A DNA stretch of 64,000 bases from contig NC_134439.1 in NCBI RefSeq assembly GCF_030867145.1, positions 5,927,379 through 5,991,378 of the forward strand. The letters are read 5' to 3'. The notes below the pieces were generated by a model. It was not told the DNA's origin, did no database searches, and saw only the letters and a program-made list of their open reading frames with translations. Every line of letters starts with the position of its first letter. Position 1 is the first letter of the stretch. The stretch comes from Opisthocomus hoazin (Eukaryota; Chordata; Aves; Opisthocomiformes; Opisthocomidae). Shown here piece after piece: positions 63,712-64,000 of this stretch. The position numbers and the translations under genes are program-made.

Positions 63712-64000
63712 TGGATGAGTGGTCAGTGAGGTGGATTGAGAACTGGCTGAATGGCAGCACTCAGAGGGTTGTCATCAGCAGCGCTGAGTCTACTTGGAGG
63801 CCGGTAACCAGTGGTGTCCCCCAGGGGTCAGTACTGGGCCCAGCCTTGTTTAACTTCTTCATCAGTGACCTGGATGAAGAGTTAGAGTGTACCCTCAGCA
63901 AGTTTGCTGATAACACAAAGCTGGGAGGAGTGGTGGATACACCAGAAGGCTGTGCTGCCATTCAGCGAGACCTGGACAGGCTGCAGAGTTGGGCAGAGAG
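63712..64000 (+). mobile_element. CR1 LINE reverse-transcriptase fragment, sense, cut by window edge
   Basis: Encodes part of CR1 ORF2: WIENWLNGS, then [20 protein letters not shown] and [11 protein letters not shown]. The frame is open through to 64000. The usual catalytic FADD motif reads FADN here (GAT AAC), so this copy would be inactive even if complete. It begins abruptly near 63712, so it is 5'-truncated, and it continues past the window. Confidence 0.93.

Larger units (their letters stand above)
60383..64000 (+). other. MLLT6 intron 12, incomplete at right edge
   Basis: At least 3.6 kb. It contains an old repeat remnant (62209-62340), a short GT/TA patch (62628-62650), a moderately GC-rich patch around 63330-63660 and a CR1 fragment from 63712. 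No coding exon was recognised. Confidence 0.7.

Noticed and set aside
1-64000. CRISPR arrays, operons, ribosome binding sites, tRNA or rRNA genes
   Set aside because: The tandem arrays are eukaryotic micro- and minisatellites without spacers. The genes have introns or CpG-island promoters. No tRNA- or rRNA-like sequence was recognised by eye.

Overview
The window is vertebrate nuclear DNA, almost certainly from a bird. It carries several CR1 LINE copies of avian type, long GC-rich CpG islands with poly-G runs and minisatellites, and two compact, conserved chromatin genes. The base composition and repeat load suit a GC-rich microchromosome. No bacterial, viral or CRISPR features were seen. I cannot name the species.

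Layout. (1) 1-5460: a GC-rich block with one single-exon gene on the minus strand (571-2664). I identify it as EPOP, the partner of Elongin BC and PRC2 and the paralogue of SKIDA1. Unlike mammalian EPOP as I recall it, this protein keeps an N-terminal SKI/DACH domain. (2) 5461-25500: intergenic DNA. It holds a 680-bp TG-rich minisatellite, a G-quadruplex-prone VNTR, an AAAAT array, a GGATGCAGG minisatellite, and three CR1 loci, one of them with a CR1 inserted inside a CR1. AT-rich stretches without repeats lie between them. (3) 25500-26516: the CpG-island promoter and 5' region of MLLT6. (4) 26517 to beyond the right edge: MLLT6 (AF17) on the plus strand, with 12 coding exons found by open frame, matching phase, GT/AG sites and family similarity. 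They encode 609 residues: the PHD-zinc knuckle-PHD module, basic and Ser-rich regions, and an AT-hook-like motif. The DOT1L-binding coiled coil expected in this family lies past the window. (5) 63712-64000: a CR1 reverse-transcriptase fragment in intron 12, cut by the window edge.

How the genes relate. EPOP (minus) and MLLT6 (plus) are divergent, with about 24 kb between their start codons. This mirrors SKIDA1-MLLT10, so the pair looks like one half of an ancient duplicated block. In mammals EPOP acts with PRC2 and Elongin at CpG-island genes, and MLLT6/AF17 acts with DOT1L in H3K79 methylation. The neighbours therefore belong to opposing chromatin systems, but nothing in the sequence shows that they work together.

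Most worth checking: the full-length EPOP with a SKI/DACH domain but no clear BC box; a three-codon uORF whose stop overlaps the MLLT6 start; a weak exon 8 donor with a stronger frameshifting donor 16 nt downstream; CpG-dense blocks inside MLLT6 introns; and the nested and inverted CR1 locus.
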